A stretch of DNA of 64,000 bases from Cervus elaphus (GCF_910594005.1 NC_057826.1:19935501-19999500), one strand, 5' to 3'. Shown: positions 24,547-37,600, numbered from the stretch's first letter. Made by a program: numbers and translations. The notes: a model not told the origin generated them from the sequence alone.

Positions 24547-25530
24547 ATAGACTATAATCAAAAGCAAAAGAAATGGGAGAGGAAAATACCAGAAGATGAC
24601 GATGTGCCCTTTCCAGAATATGCCCAGCTTCCTCTTAGATATAGGACTAAAGCTTATGAGAAAGGTGAAGACTGTGAAATAAAAATCTGGACATGATTTA
24701 TATAGAAGTATATAAGAGTGGCAAAGTAATAAAAGAGGATGACTTCATTGGCAAGGAACTGCAAACTGAAAAGAGGGCCAAATAAAACCCTAGCAAATTC
24801 TCATAAATTAAGAAGTGGCCAGAAGAACAAAGAGGCATCAACAAAGAAAAATGAAGTTACTTGAAAAGTAGGATAATCACGAGGGTACTGTAAGATCACA
24901 GATCAACAATGAGCAAAACATAAAAACAGAGCAGCACTCACAGAGAACGAAGACTAAGACCACAGATTTGACAACTAGAGATTATTAGCTCACAAAGACT
25001 GTAATTTCAGTACTGCAATGAGGAAAAAAGTATGGACGGGTCTTGAAGAAATAGAGCAGTTGACACAGGTGCCTTACTCTAGAGGTCTAAAAATGGAGAG
25101 AGAAGAAAGCAAAGATAGTTGATGGTATAAACAGAACTAAACAAACAGTTCTCAGGATGGGAGAGGGTTCTGCACATTAGTATGTACCAGGCAAATAACC
25201 AGAACTGGCTAAGAAAGGGAAGAAAACAGTTCATGTTACCCATGCACAGTGACGTTGCATGGAGGGTGAAAATTTTGGTATTTGATTCTCCCATTTATGG
25301 AAAGCTTAAAATTGGTATTTCAGAGACACTATTTGAACAAAAGCAAAGGGATGCCAATCATGTGCTCTTGGTATCCTCAAAGAATAAATATGCTAGTTCT
25401 GACATTATTCTATCTACCACTGATGGATTTTAACAAATTTCACCTACATAATAGAAGACTTAAAATATGAGACTAGGAGGGTTAATGTTGTTAAATTAAA
25501 AAGAAATGAATTTCAAGAACTCAAATTCTT

Positions 25531-25700
25531 GGGAATTCCCTGGCAGTTCAGTGGTTAGGACTTGGTGATTTCACTGCTGGGGTCTGGGTTAAATCCCTAG
25601 TCAGGGAACTAAGATTCCACAAACCATGTTCAGTTCAGTCCAGTCGCTCAGTCGTGTCCGACTCTTTGCGACCCCATGAGGCGATGCCAAAAAAAAAGAA
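25531..25700 (+). mobile_element. CHR-2-type tRNA-Glu SINE, interrupted
   Basis: GGGAATTCCCTGGCAGTTCA, TTTCACTGCTGGGGTCTGGG and GGTTAAATCCCTAGTCAGGG are the CHR-2 head. A 52-bp BovB tail in reverse orientation (25629-25680) splits it from its A-rich end (GCGATGCCAAAAAAAAAG). Confidence 0.85.
25629..25680 (-). mobile_element. BovB/Bov-A 3' tail fragment
   Basis: TTCAGTTCAGTCCAGTCGCT followed by CAGTCGTGTCCGACTCTTTG is the reverse complement of the BovB 3' end. It is only about 50 bp long and sits inside the CHR-2 SINE. Confidence 0.9.
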
Positions 25701-25818
25701 ACCAAACTCTTTCTTTTAATAAGTGTCCAAACAGTTAATAACAAAAAAAAAGTTTAGGAAGTTTAATTCACATATCATTTTTTTTAAAGTTTATGTCTTT
25801 TGTTCCTTACCCAATCTA

Positions 25819-26151
<333 letters not shown>

Positions 26152-26285
26152 TCAGAGTGAAAAGGGGGAAGACATCCATATGAAGTTCATATTATATTTG
26201 CTATGATATTTTTTTTTCCTTTGTACTAGGTTTGAACAAGGCTTTGGCTCATACTGAAAAAGTATGCCTGGCTGAGACAGAAAGC

Positions 26286-26300
26286 TAGCATACATTCTTA
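26286..26300. repeat. Target-site duplication of the L1, left copy
   Basis: TAGCATACATTCTTA is found identically at 27888-27902, on the other side of the composite L1/BovB insertion. Confidence 0.9.
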
Positions 26301-27887
26301 AAAATTTTTAAATTTACTTTTAATTGGAGGATAATTGCTTTACAATGTTATATTGGTTTCTGTCACATATCAACATGAATCAGCCACAGGTCCTCAGCCA
26401 TGTCCTCTCCCTCTGAAACCCCCCTCCCACCTCCCACCCCATCTCATCCCTCTAGGTCGTCACAGAGCACGGATCTGAGTGCCCTGTGTCATACGGTGAA
26501 TTTCCAGGGGCTATCTAACTGTACACACGGTAAAGCGCATGCTTCAATGCCACCCCCTCAATCCACCCCACCCTCCCTTCACCAGTGTCCACAAGTCTGT
26601 TCTCTCTTCCTGTGTCTTCGCTGCTGCTCTGCAGGCAGGATCATCAGCACCCTCTCTCTCGATTTCATATATATGCACTAATTTACGACCTATGTCTTTT
26701 CCTGACTTACTTCATTCTGGACAATAGGCTCTAGGTTTATCCACCTCATTAGAACTGAGTCAAACGTGTTTCTGCTTATGGCTAATATTCCATTGTCTAT
26801 ATGTACCACAACTTCTTTATCCATTCATCTGTCGATGGACATCTAGGCTGCTTTCAGTTCAGTTCAGTCGCTCAGTCATGTCTGACTCTTTGTGACCCCA
26901 TGGACTGCAACATGCCAGGTCTCCCTGTCTCACCAACTCCTGCAGTTTACTCAGACTCATGTCCTTGGAGTCAGTGATGCCATCCAACCAACTCATCCTC
27001 TGTCGTCCCCGTCTCCTCCTGCCCTCTATCTTTCCCAGCATCTGGGTCTTTTCAAATGAGTCAGCTCTTCGCATCAGGTGGCCAAAGTATTGGAGTTTCA
27101 GCTTCAGCATCAGTTCTTACAATGAATATTCAGGACTATTTTTCTTTAGGATGGACTGGTTGGATCTCTTTGCCGGCCAAGGGACTCTCAAGAGTTTTCT
27201 CCAACACCACAGTTCAAAAGCATCAATTCTTCGGCACTCAGCTTTCTTGATAGTCCAACTCTTACATCCATACATGACTAATGGCTCTAGGTTGGTGATC
27301 ACACCATCATGACTATCTGGGTCATGAAGATCTTTTTTGTACAGTTCTTCTGTGTATTCTTGCCACCTCTTCTTAATATCTTCTGCTTCTGTTAGGTCCA
27401 TACAATTTCTGTCCTTTATTGTACCCATCTGTGCATGAAATGTTCCCTTGGTATCTCTAATTTCCTTGAAGAGATCTCTAGACTTTCCCATTCTATTGTT
27501 TCCTTCTATTTCTTTGCACTGATCACTGAGGAAGGCTTTCTCATCTCTCCTTGCCATTCTTTGGAACTCTGCATTCAAATGGGAATATCTTTCCTTTTCT
27601 CCTTTGCCTTTTCCTTCTCTTCTATTCACAGCTATTTGTAAGACCTCCTCAGACAACCATTTTGCCTTTTTGCATTGCTTTTTCCTTTGGGGATGGTTTT
27701 AATCCCTGCCTCCTGTACAAGCTCATGAACCTCCGTCCATAGTTCTTCAGGCACTCTATCAGATCTAATCCCTTGAATCTATTTGTCACTTCCACTATAT
27801 AATCATAAGGGATTTGATTTAGGTCATGCCTGAATGGTCTAGTGGTTTTCCCATAGTGGCTATATCAATTTGCATTCCCACCAACAG
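26301..27887 (-). mobile_element. Bovid L1, 5'-truncated, split by BovB
   Basis: The plus strand shows the reverse complement of the L1 3' end: TTAATTGGAGGATAATTGCT, GTCACATATCAACATGAATC, then the ORF2 end region (TATTCCATTGTCTATATGTA, ATCCATTCATCTGTCGATGG). After the BovB it resumes at CATAGTGGCTATATCAATTT. It is bounded by the 15-bp duplication. About 190 bp of L1, judged from family sequence as I recall it, are missing where the BovB sits. It lies in the same orientation as PCNX1. Confidence 0.88.
26855..27851 (-). mobile_element. BovB LINE, 5'-truncated and internally deleted, nested in L1
   Basis: It carries the 3' part (tail to YGCKSWTIKK, 26855-27283) and, immediately next to it, the linker part upstream of the reverse transcriptase (27285-27851, ending AGTGGTTTTCCC). 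The core reverse transcriptase is gone. By comparison with the copy at 34.7 kb, roughly 1.07 kb is deleted. The join keeps the frame, leaving a 179-codon chimeric open frame (27117-27656, minus strand), which is not a plausible gene. Confidence 0.92.
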
Positions 27888-27902
27888 TAGCATACATTCT
27901 TA
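27888..27902. repeat. Target-site duplication of the L1, right copy
   Basis: TAGCATACATTCTTA, identical to 26286-26300. It marks the 5' end of the truncated L1. Confidence 0.9.
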
Positions 27903-28639
27903 TGTGCAAATAAAGCATGCTACAGAGAACTGTGATGTTCTAATTATAATACATAATATAGTTTTAATTTCTAGGTTATAACTTTACTCTTCTTAACATC
28001 TGCTTTTCTGTCAAATTTGTTGCCAAATAACTAACCAACTTGAATGGCAAATAAAGGAAATATACAAAGAAATAAGTTTGAAAAAAACTATTTGTCTCAT
28101 TACTTCTCAAGGAAAAGCTACTCACAAAAGTTAATATGTGCTAAAAGTCTTGATTTTAAGGAATATTTATTGACATGGGAACATGCTCAGTACATCGCTA
28201 TACAAAAAAAGCAGTTTTATGTCCTATCAATATTATTCTATTGATTAAGAAGATACACCATATATCGGTATAATGGTGTTCTCTGGGTGGAAGGAATGTG
28301 GCTGGCCTCTGCCTTAAAGTCTTTCTATGTATATTTCATAAAAAATTGCATTTATAATCATAAAAATGGTTTCATTTGTTTTTATTAAGTCAACGCCCTA
28401 TTTATAATTATCAGTTGACCTAAAAAATAAAATTCACAAACATCTCTGTACCATTTCACTTGACAGTTTTCCCAGATGAAAACAAGTTCAACAGTATTTT
28501 CAAAATCAATAAATGGAACAGTGGCATCTCTTCATTTGTTCTTGTGTGGCAGATGTGGAATTCCAGATTTGCTGAGCCCAGTGATTCCTGGTAGCCCTGC
28601 TACACGACATGCTGCCACACTGTTGGTCTCTGAACATGT

Positions 28640-31600
28640 GTTCCCCTTTCAGCTTTTTTTAGATTTCAATTTTGCTGAATCCAGTTTATCAATCTGTTTA
28701 TTCATTGATCCTGTTTTTTATGTCACATCTGAGCAATTTTGCCCAAGGTCACAAGTCTTTTCTCCTATGTTTTGCTTTTTTCTGAATTTTATATTTTAGA
28801 CTTTACACTGAGGTTTATGATCCATTTTGAGTTAATTTTTGTAATATGATGCAAGGTAAAGAAACAAGTTCTTCTTTTTTTTTCCTTTGCATAGAGAAGT
28901 CCAGTGGTTCCAGCACCACTTGTTGAAAAGCCTATCCTTTACTGATTTGGGATATTATTTTGACACACTCTAGACCTGAATAGTTTTCTTTATGGGAAGG
29001 TGTTTAACTACAAGGCCCACTTATTTGATAGGTATTGTGTTTCTTAAGTATTATATTTCTTTCAGAGTGAAACTTGATAATTTCTATCATTCAAGAAATT
29101 TGCTTATTATCTTATTTACATATAACTGCTCATAATATTTTATTATCCGTTTATTACTTGTAGAATCTATAATGATATCCTAGCTCACATTCCTATCATG
29201 ATATCCTAGCTCACATATCCTAATCTGTAACATTTTTTTGGTCCTGATCATCCTGACTAGAATGTATTAATTTAATTGAGGTTTTGGTTACTTGACTTTT
29301 CTGTCTTCTGTGTCTTCAGTGACTTCTGCTTTTTCTCTAAAATTTTGTATCTTCTGAATACTTAGGTTTGACGTGTTCTTCTTTTTTAAAGTTTCCTAAA
29401 GGGAAGGTGAAGGCTCTGAATTGACTTTTCTTCTTATTTAGTGCTATAAATTCTTCCAAGTACTGTATTAACAACATCATAAAAATTCTGGTAGGCTGTG
29501 TTTCATTTTTATTCAGTTTAAAAATATTTTCTAATTTACCTCTTGATTTCTCCTTTGATTTGTGAGTTATTCAGAGGTGTTTAGCTTTCAAATATTCAGG
29601 AATTTTCCAAGGTTCTTTTGTTACTGACTTATAATTAACTCCACTATGGTCAGATAACACACTACATAGAACTTGAATCCTTCTACGTTTGATCCTTATA
29701 CTATGGCCTAGAATACGGTTTATCTTGATAAAAGTTCAAGTGTGTGCATAAAAGAACATATTTTGTTGTTATGAGTGAAGTGTTTCCTACATGCCTATCA
29801 ACTTAGGTTGGTTGACAGTATTGTTCAAATTTACTATATCCTTATTGATTTTCTACACTTGTTCTATCAATTATTGAGAGAGGTATATAGGTTTAGACGG
29901 TAAAGAATCTGCCTGCAATGTGGGAGACTTGCAGGCAATCTGCCTGCAAGGTTCGATCCCTGGTTTGGGAAGATCCCCTGGAGAAAGGAAAGGTTACCCA
30001 CTCCAATATCCTTGCCTGGAGAATTCCAAAGACAGAGGCTACAGTTCATGGGATCGCAGAGTCAGACACGACTGAGCAACTGATACTTTCACTTTCATGC
30101 TGAATTCAACTATAATTGTGAATTTATCCATTTCTCCTATTTCTATCAGCTTTTACTTTGTAGAACTGTTTAGATGTAGAAACATTTAGAATGGTTAAAT
30201 CCTATGGATTAACTAACCCTTTATCATTATACAACCACCTCATTTTATCTAGGAGTAAAAAGAATATTTTCTTTGCTCTGAAATCTACTTTGCTATTAAT
30301 TCAGCTATTCCAACTTTAATTTGATTAGTGTTAGGATGATCTATCTTTTCTACCTTTATATTTAAAGTGCATTTCTTATAGGCAGCAAAAAGTTGAGCCT
30401 TGCTATTTTCTCCAGTTTGACAATTTCTGACTTTTCCCAACTATCACCTTGTCATTTATCTTGTGTCAATCTGTTTTTGATCTCTTTTTCTGCCTTATTT
30501 TAGATTAAGAGAATAATTTTTATAAGTCTATTTTATCTCCTTTATTTTTTTAACTTACCAGTTATAACTCTTGTTATTTCAGTGGTTGCTTTAGGGTTTA
30601 AAGTATACGTTTTATGACAGTCTAACTCAAATAAACTTATATCAATTCACATATAGTGTAATAACCTTATAGCAGTATACTTTCAAATGTCCTTTTCTGG
30701 CCTTTATGCTATTATTATCATGACATTTACTTTTACTTATGTTATAAATCACACAATATACATCATTATTATTTTTGTTTAAACATCCAACTATGTCTCA
30801 AAAAGATTTAATTAGTAAGAAAAAATCTTATATATTTATTCATGTAGTTAACATTTGCATTCATGTTTTGTTTCCTTGGGTAGCCCCATATTTCCAGTTG
30901 GTATTATTATCCTTCTGCCTGAAAGAAATCTGGTACTATATTGTACTGCAGATCTGCTTGAAAAAAATTCTTCCCACTTTTTTCCAGTCTGAAAATATCT
31001 TTATTTCATCCCAGCTTTTGCAGTTTTGCTGGCTACAGAATTCCAGGTTGAGCTTTTTCTCCCTTCAATACTTTAAAAATGCTGCTCCATTATCTTATTT
31101 GGATTTTGTCCAACAATAAATCTGATGTCTTGTCCTTGTTCCTCTATACAAACTCTATCTTTACCCTCTTTAAGTTTTAAAAATTTTATTACTGGTTTTG
31201 AACAACTATGTGCCTTGCTATAGTTCTTTTCATGTTTCTTGTACTTGGGGTTCAAGGAGATTCTTCAACAGTTTTCATCGAATTTGGAAAGTTTTCCACC
31301 ATTAACTTCCTCAAAACTTTTTCTCTCTCTCGGAGCATACTTTCATTTTGTATGTTCTTTTTGTTGAGGGGAGGGAGGGAAGAGAATTCTTCTTTTTTCT
31401 TTTGTTTCACTTTCAATAGTTTCTACTGCCATGCTTTCAACTGCATTAATATTTTCTTCGGTAATGTCTAATCTACCATTAATCTCATCCACTGTATTTT
31501 TCACCTCAGACATTTTAGTTTTCATCTGCAAGTTCAACTTAGGTCTTTATTTTTTTTTTTTTTTGCGTCTTCCATGTCTCTACTTAACTTTTATTAACAT

Positions 31601-32480
31601 GCAAAGTACAGTTATAACTTTTAATGTCTTTGCTAATTCTAGTATCAATGACAGGTAAAGGCTGGTTCTGACTGACTCATTATTTCCCTCATTATATATC
31701 ACGTTTTGTCATTTCTTTGTATGCTTGGTACTCTCTGGATGCCAGACCTTGTCAACCTCAACTTTTTATGTGGTGAGAATTTCTGAATTTCTACATTCTT
31801 GAACTTTGCTATGCTACTTGGAAACAGTTGGATCCTTTCAAGTCTTGCTCTTACTTTTTACAACTTGCTAGGTGGGTCTGGAACAGTGCTCATACTAGGA
31901 CTAATTACTCCCCATTTCTAAGGCAGGACTTTCCTGAGTACTCTACATAATGCACCATAAAATATGAATTATTATGAGTTTCTTCAGCCCAGAAGGTGAG
32001 GACAGGCACCATTCCCAGCCCTGTGTGCCAGGCACTGTGCCTCTATTTCTTTTACATGATTCTTTTACATGATTTACATGATTTCTTTTACATGATTCTC
32101 TCCCCTGATCTAGTCTCCTCATACATTCTCTTACCAATACTCTGTTAAATAGTGAGGGGATCCACTACACATCCCTGAGGTTCTCTCTGAGCAGTGATCC
32201 TCTCTCTGATGTTCTGTCCCACAGACTCAAGCTGCTGCAGTCTCCCTGGACTCTTAGCTCCATCTCCTCAACTCGGGAAGTCTGCTGGACTCTACTTCAG
32301 GATCACAACCTGGGAACTCTCTTTAGGCGGTGAGCTGGGCAACTGCAGGGCTCACATAACTTGCTTCCTATCTCTCAGGAATCACTGTCTCTTCCCGTCT
32401 TATTTCCAGGGTCTTGAAAACCACTGGTTCATGCATTTCATCTGTTTTTCATTGTTTCAGGTGGAAGAGTAAGTCCAGTC
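28640..32480 (-). mobile_element. Long ancient L1 (L1M/HAL1 type) relic
   Basis: The plus strand is the reverse complement of old L1 text over nearly 4 kb: TATGATCCATTTTGAGTTAA, CCAGCACCACTTGTTGAAAA, TTTGTGAGTTATTCAGAGGT, CCACTATGGTCAGATAACAC, CCCAGCTTTTGCAGTTTTGC, and near 31400-31535 the ORF1-like region (minus-strand peptide KNTVDEINGRLDITEENINA). Many stops. A Bov-tA (29888-30098) is inserted. Internal boundaries, and whether it is one or several copies, are unresolved; the part above about 31540 is the least certain. Confidence 0.68.
29888..30098 (+). mobile_element. Bov-tA SINE with internal duplication
   Basis: GGTTTAGACGGTAAAGAATC, then ATCTGCCTGCAA occurring twice, about 30 bp apart (29907 and 29938), then GGTTCGATCCCTGGTTTGGG and TTGCCTGGAGAATTCCAAAG. 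It is inserted into the old L1. Confidence 0.92.
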
Positions 32481-32798
32481 TTTTTTACTCCACGTCAACT
32501 AGAAGCAGCATCTGGCCACCAAGTTCATAACTAACTACTGCTATTTACTATTAAGACTAGTGACAAGAAGTAGGGAAAGAAACTTCCTCTTATACCTTTT
32601 ATAGTAAGAGTCAATGTAATATGTATAACCTTATGGCCATTAACACCTCCTATTCTCTGGCTTTTAAATACAGTTGCATGATTCTTAATGATAAAAATGA
32701 TTTCTAAAATAGAAAATACTTTCCAACATGGAAACCAAGTCAATTACTCAATGGGTAATTTGATACGTTTCAATTTAAAAGTAAAATCTACATTCTCA

Positions 32799-33017
<219 letters not shown>

Positions 33018-34326
33018 CTAAAAGAAAATCAGCACTGAAAGGCTTAAAATATTTTTAATCAAGTCATGATTCCAGGTCTACCCAGTCAGCTTGCAGATTA
33101 CCAAAACCACCTTAATTCTCTATACTAGTCCACTCTTGTGGATACTTGATGATCACTAGAAACCACAGAAGGTGACAAAGGAAGAAAACTACAACAAAGC
33201 AAATCAACTGATAGGGCTTTTGGAAAGATTTTATTAGCAAGTATTTGAAATTTCAGCATTTTATGGCTGTACAGCTGGTGGATCCATTCCATGACCTACA
33301 GAGAATGATTAGTGGTGTCCCCCTCCCTGTCCCTTCTCTTCTCTCATTAAGCTGTGAAGCTCACTACTATGTTAAATGTAAGCTCCTCTGCACTGGATTC
33401 AATGCCTTCAACTCTCAACTCTTCCTACACTCTCTTAGCATCATTACTGCTGTTTTCAAATCCCTCCCATACGCATTTATTTTTGTTTTGGCAGACTGTT
33501 CAGCTGAGGCTATACAGGATATTACCACATTACGTTTCTTTCAGCTTCAACTGATCCATTCACCTGTTCACCAGTTTCTCCTTCCTCTGAAAGAATCAAA
33601 AGTTGACTACATCTAGCATAGCACTAGCCAGAATTGTGCTATCTCAAGGCTCTCATACCATTTAATGGTGGAAAATACTACTATGCCATTTAACACAAAG
33701 GACTTGAGCAAACAGATTATAATTAATCCCTTTGGCACTAAATTTATCTAAATATCTCTTATATATTGCTTAAAAGGATTTCATCTACTTTATTTTTCTA
33801 ACCTCAATATATATATCTTGATATATATCACACAAAGGCAGTGCTATCTTTGTTATCTTTTTAAAATATACCCACTGTAGCTTATATGTTTTTTCAATAG
33901 AGCAATAACGTCACTAAGCTCTCCCCTCAAAGACACACACACACATACACACTGATTTAAAAATAACTAATAGTTAACCAACAGTTAGGTTAAGTACCAA
34001 ATCAGTTAGCTATGTACCAAAACCATAATATTCAAAGTGAAGTTTTAAAATGGCACACCTAAATTATGACATTGGTGAGTAAATAAGACCTTTACAAACC
34101 CTCAGAAGTGTAATTACTCATTCATATATAGCTAATCCAACTTTATGGTGTTTTATATTTATTTCTTAACAAAGGACTTAAGAGACGAGACCCATTATGG
34201 AACAGCAAAGGTGATTTTGCCATAGCTTTCAACAAAATCAATATTATATAACCTCATCATCTTTCTGCTTTATATAACTACTTAATCTGAAAATATATCA
34301 TTTTATAAAAATAAAGGAAAACCTAC
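33018..34326 (-). other. PCNX1: PCNX1 intron, no clear element
   Basis: About 1.3 kb. A plus-strand open frame at 33245-33616 (123 codons) matches nothing I know and overlaps pyrimidine-rich noncoding sequence. A short CA tract lies near 33933-33950. Confidence 0.7.
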
Positions 34327-34384
34327 CACATCATGTGGATAAAATCGAACTGAGGTAGAACTGGATACATGAGAATCCGTGTCA
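34327..34384 (-). CDS. PCNX1: PCNX1 58-bp exon: DTDSHVSSSTSVRFYPHDV
   Basis: One base completing Cys, then 19 codons. The acceptor is TTTTATTTTAG and the donor GTG followed by GTAGGT. It is a short Ser-rich peptide, SHVSSSTSVRFYPHDV, just N-terminal to the acidic region. Skipping it would shift the frame, so it is probably constitutive. Confidence 0.96.
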
Positions 34385-34524
34385 CTAAAATAAAATAAAA
34401 AATACTTTAGGGAATAAACAGCTTGTCAAGTAGTAGAAAGAAAAATAAATGCATTAAAAATTATATGATATTTACACTGTCTTTACTTTTCCATGTAAAC
34501 TTCAAAATACAATGTCAAATTTTC

Positions 34525-34668
34525 CTAGGGTTGTGATTAGGCACATAGCCTGTGGGTCAGAGTATCTATATTCAAACCTCCTCCTCAACTGAATGAGATC
34601 TTGGACAGTTATCTAATCTTTTAACACCTCAGTTTCCTCACAGGATAAGAGTACTTCTGCACAAGGTT
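34525..34668 (+). mobile_element. MIR SINE
   Basis: TATTCAAACCTCCTCCTCAA and ACACCTCAGTTTCCTCACAG are the MIR body in forward orientation. It is diverged. Confidence 0.7.
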
Positions 34669-34699
34669 AGGTGGCCCTACACAGCCAGCTCATAGTTTC

Positions 34700-37600
34700 A
34701 CTGAGTTAGGCGAGGGTCATGGTTCTGAGAGTTCTGACAAAACATGGCCTAGTGGAGAAGGGAATGGCAAAGCACTTCAGTATTCTTGCCTTGAGAACCC
34801 CATGAACAGTATGAAAAGGCAAAAAGACAGGACACTGAAAGATGAACTCCCCAGGTTGGCAGGTGCCCAATATGCTACTGGTGATCAATGGAGAAATAAC
34901 TCCAGAAAGAATGAAGAGACCGAGCCAAAGCAAAAACAACACCCAGTTCTGGATGTGACTGGTGATGGAAGTAAAGTCCAATGTTATAAAGAGCAATATT
35001 GCTTAGAAAACTGGAATGTTAGGTCCATGAATCAGAGTAATTGGAAGTGGTCAAATAGGAGATGGCAAGACTGAACAATGACATTTTAGGAATCAGCGAA
35101 CCAAAATGGACTGGAATGGGTGTATTTAACTCAGATGACCATTATATCTACTACTGTGGGCAAATCCCTTAGAAGAAATGGAGTAGCCACCATAGTCAAC
35201 AAGAGTCCAAAATGCAGTACTTGAATGCAATCTCAAAAATGACAGAATGATCTCTGTTTGCTTTCAAGGCAAACCATTCGATATCACAGTAATGGAAGTC
35301 TATGCCCCAACCAGTATGCTGAAGAAGCTGAATGGTTCTATGAAGACCTACAAGACCTTCTAGAACTAACACCCAAAAAAGATGTCCTTTTCATTATAGG
35401 GGACTGGAATGCAAAAGTACAAAGTCAAGAAACACCTGGAGTAACAGGTAAACTTGGCCTTTGGAGTACAGAATGAAGCAGGGCAAAGGCTAATAGAGTT
35501 TCCCCAAGAGAACGCACTGGTCATAGCAAACACACTCTTCCAACAACACAAGAGAAGACTCTACATGTGGACATCACCAGATGGTCAAAACCAAAATCAG
35601 ACTGATTATATTCTTTGCAGTCAAAGACAGAGAAGCTCTATACAGTCAGCAAAAACAAGACCAAGAGCTGACTGTGGCTCAGATCATGAACTCCTTATTG
35701 CCAAATTCAGACTTAAATTGAACAAAGTAGGGAAAACCACTAGACCATTCAGGTATGACCTAAATCAAATCCCTTATGACTATACACTGGAAGTGACAAA
35801 TAGACTCAAGGGATTAGATCTGATAGACAGAGTGCCTGAAGAACTATAGACGGAGGTTCGTGACATTGTACAGGAGGCAGGGATCAAAACCATCCCCAAG
35901 GAAAAGCAATGTAAAAAGGCAAAACGTTTGTCTGAGGAGGCCTTACAAATAACTGTGAATAGAAGAGAAGCTAAAGGCAAAGGAGAAAAGGAAAGATATA
36001 CCATTTGAATGCAGAGTGCCAAAGAACAGCAAGGAGAGATAAGAAAGGCTTCCTCAGTGATCAGTGCAAAGAAATAGAGGAAAACAACAGAATGGGAAAG
36101 TCTAGAGATCTCTTCAAGAAAATTAGAGATACCAAGGGAACATTCCATGCAAAGGTGGGCACAATAAAGGACAGAAATGGTATGGCCCTAACAGAAGCAG
36201 AAAATATTAAGAAGAGGTGGCAAGAACACACAGAACAACTACACAAAAAAAGATCTTCATGACCCAGATACTCACTCACCTAGAGCCAGACATCCTGGAA
36301 TGTGAAGTCAAGTGGCCCTTAGGAAGCATCACCACAAACAAAGCTAGTAGAGGTGATGGAATTCCAGTAGAGCTATCTCAAATCCTAAATGATGCTGTGA
36401 ACGTGCTGCACTCAATATGCCAGCAAATTTGGAAAACTCAGCAGTGGCCACAGGACTGGAAAAGGTCAGTTTCCATTCCAATCCCTAAGAAAGGCAACGC
36501 CAAAGAATGCTCAAACTACCGCACAATTGCAGTCATCTCACAGGCTAGCAAAGTAATGCTCAAAATTCTCCACGCCAGGCTTCAACAGTACGTGAACCAT
36601 GAACTTCCAGATGTTCAAAATGGATTTAGAAAAGGCAGAGGAACCAGAGATCAAATTGCCAACATCCATTGGATCATCGAAAAAGCAAGAGAGTTCCAGA
36701 AAAACATCTATTTCTGCTTTATTGACTACGCCAAAGTCTTTGACTGTGGATCACAACAAACTGTGGAAAATTCTTCAAGAGATGGGAATACCAGACCACT
36801 TTACCTGCCTCCTGAGAAATCTGTATGCAGGTCAAGAAGCAACAGTTAGAACTGAACATGGAACAACAGACTGGTTCCAAATCGGGAAAGGAGTATATCA
36901 AGGTTGTATATTGTCACCTTGCTTATTCAACTTATATGCAGAGTACATTATGAAAAATGCTGGACTGGAATCAAGATTGCTGGGAGAAATATCAATAACC
37001 TCAGATATGCAGATGACACCATCTTCATAGCAAAAAGTGAAGAACTAAAGAGCCTCTTGATGAAAGTGAAAGAGGAGAGTGAAAACGTTGGCTTAAAGCT
37101 CAACATTCAGAAAACTAAGATCATGGCATCTGGTCCCATTACTTCGTGGCAAATAGATGGGGAAACAATGGAAACAGTGACAGACTTTATTTTGGGGGGC
37201 TCCAAAATCACTGCAGATGGTGACTACAGCCATGAAATTAAAAGATGCTTGTTCCTTGGAAGAAAAGTTATGACCACTCTAGACAGCATATTAAAAAGCA
37301 GAGATATTTCTTTGCCAACAAAGGTCCGTCTAGTCAAGGCTATGGTTTTTCCAGTGGTCATGTATGGATGTGAGAGTTGGACTATAAAGAAAGCTGAGTG
37401 CTACAGAATTGATGCTTTTGAACTGTGGTGTTGGAGAAGACTCTTGAGAGTCCCTTGGACTGCAAGGAGATCCAACCAATCAATCCTAAAGAAAATCAGT
37501 CCTGAATATTCATTGTCAGCACTGATGCTGAAGCTGAAACTCCAATACTTTGGCCACCTGATGTGAAGAACTGACTCATTTGAAAAGACCCTGATGCCAG

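Noticed and set aside
26400..26681. A 93-codon Pro/Ser-rich frame
   Set aside because: It is the antisense of the bovid L1 3' UTR, whose purine-rich strand reads as Pro/Ser in reverse.
27117..27656. A 179-codon minus-strand open frame as a gene
   Set aside because: It is the internally deleted BovB: the residues are BovB linker and C-terminal segments joined across a deletion, inside an intron, with no promoter evidence.
30775..31119. A 114-codon plus-strand hydrophobic frame
   Set aside because: It lies on the antisense strand of an old L1; the hydrophobicity comes from T-rich sequence.
33245..33616. A 123-codon plus-strand frame, considered as a processed pseudogene
   Set aside because: The translation is pyrimidine-biased, with no family resemblance, no poly-A tail and no target duplication.
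36217..37566. Overlapping frames of 210, 143 and 220 codons as host genes
   Set aside because: They are successive frames of the near full-length BovB, broken by frameshifts.
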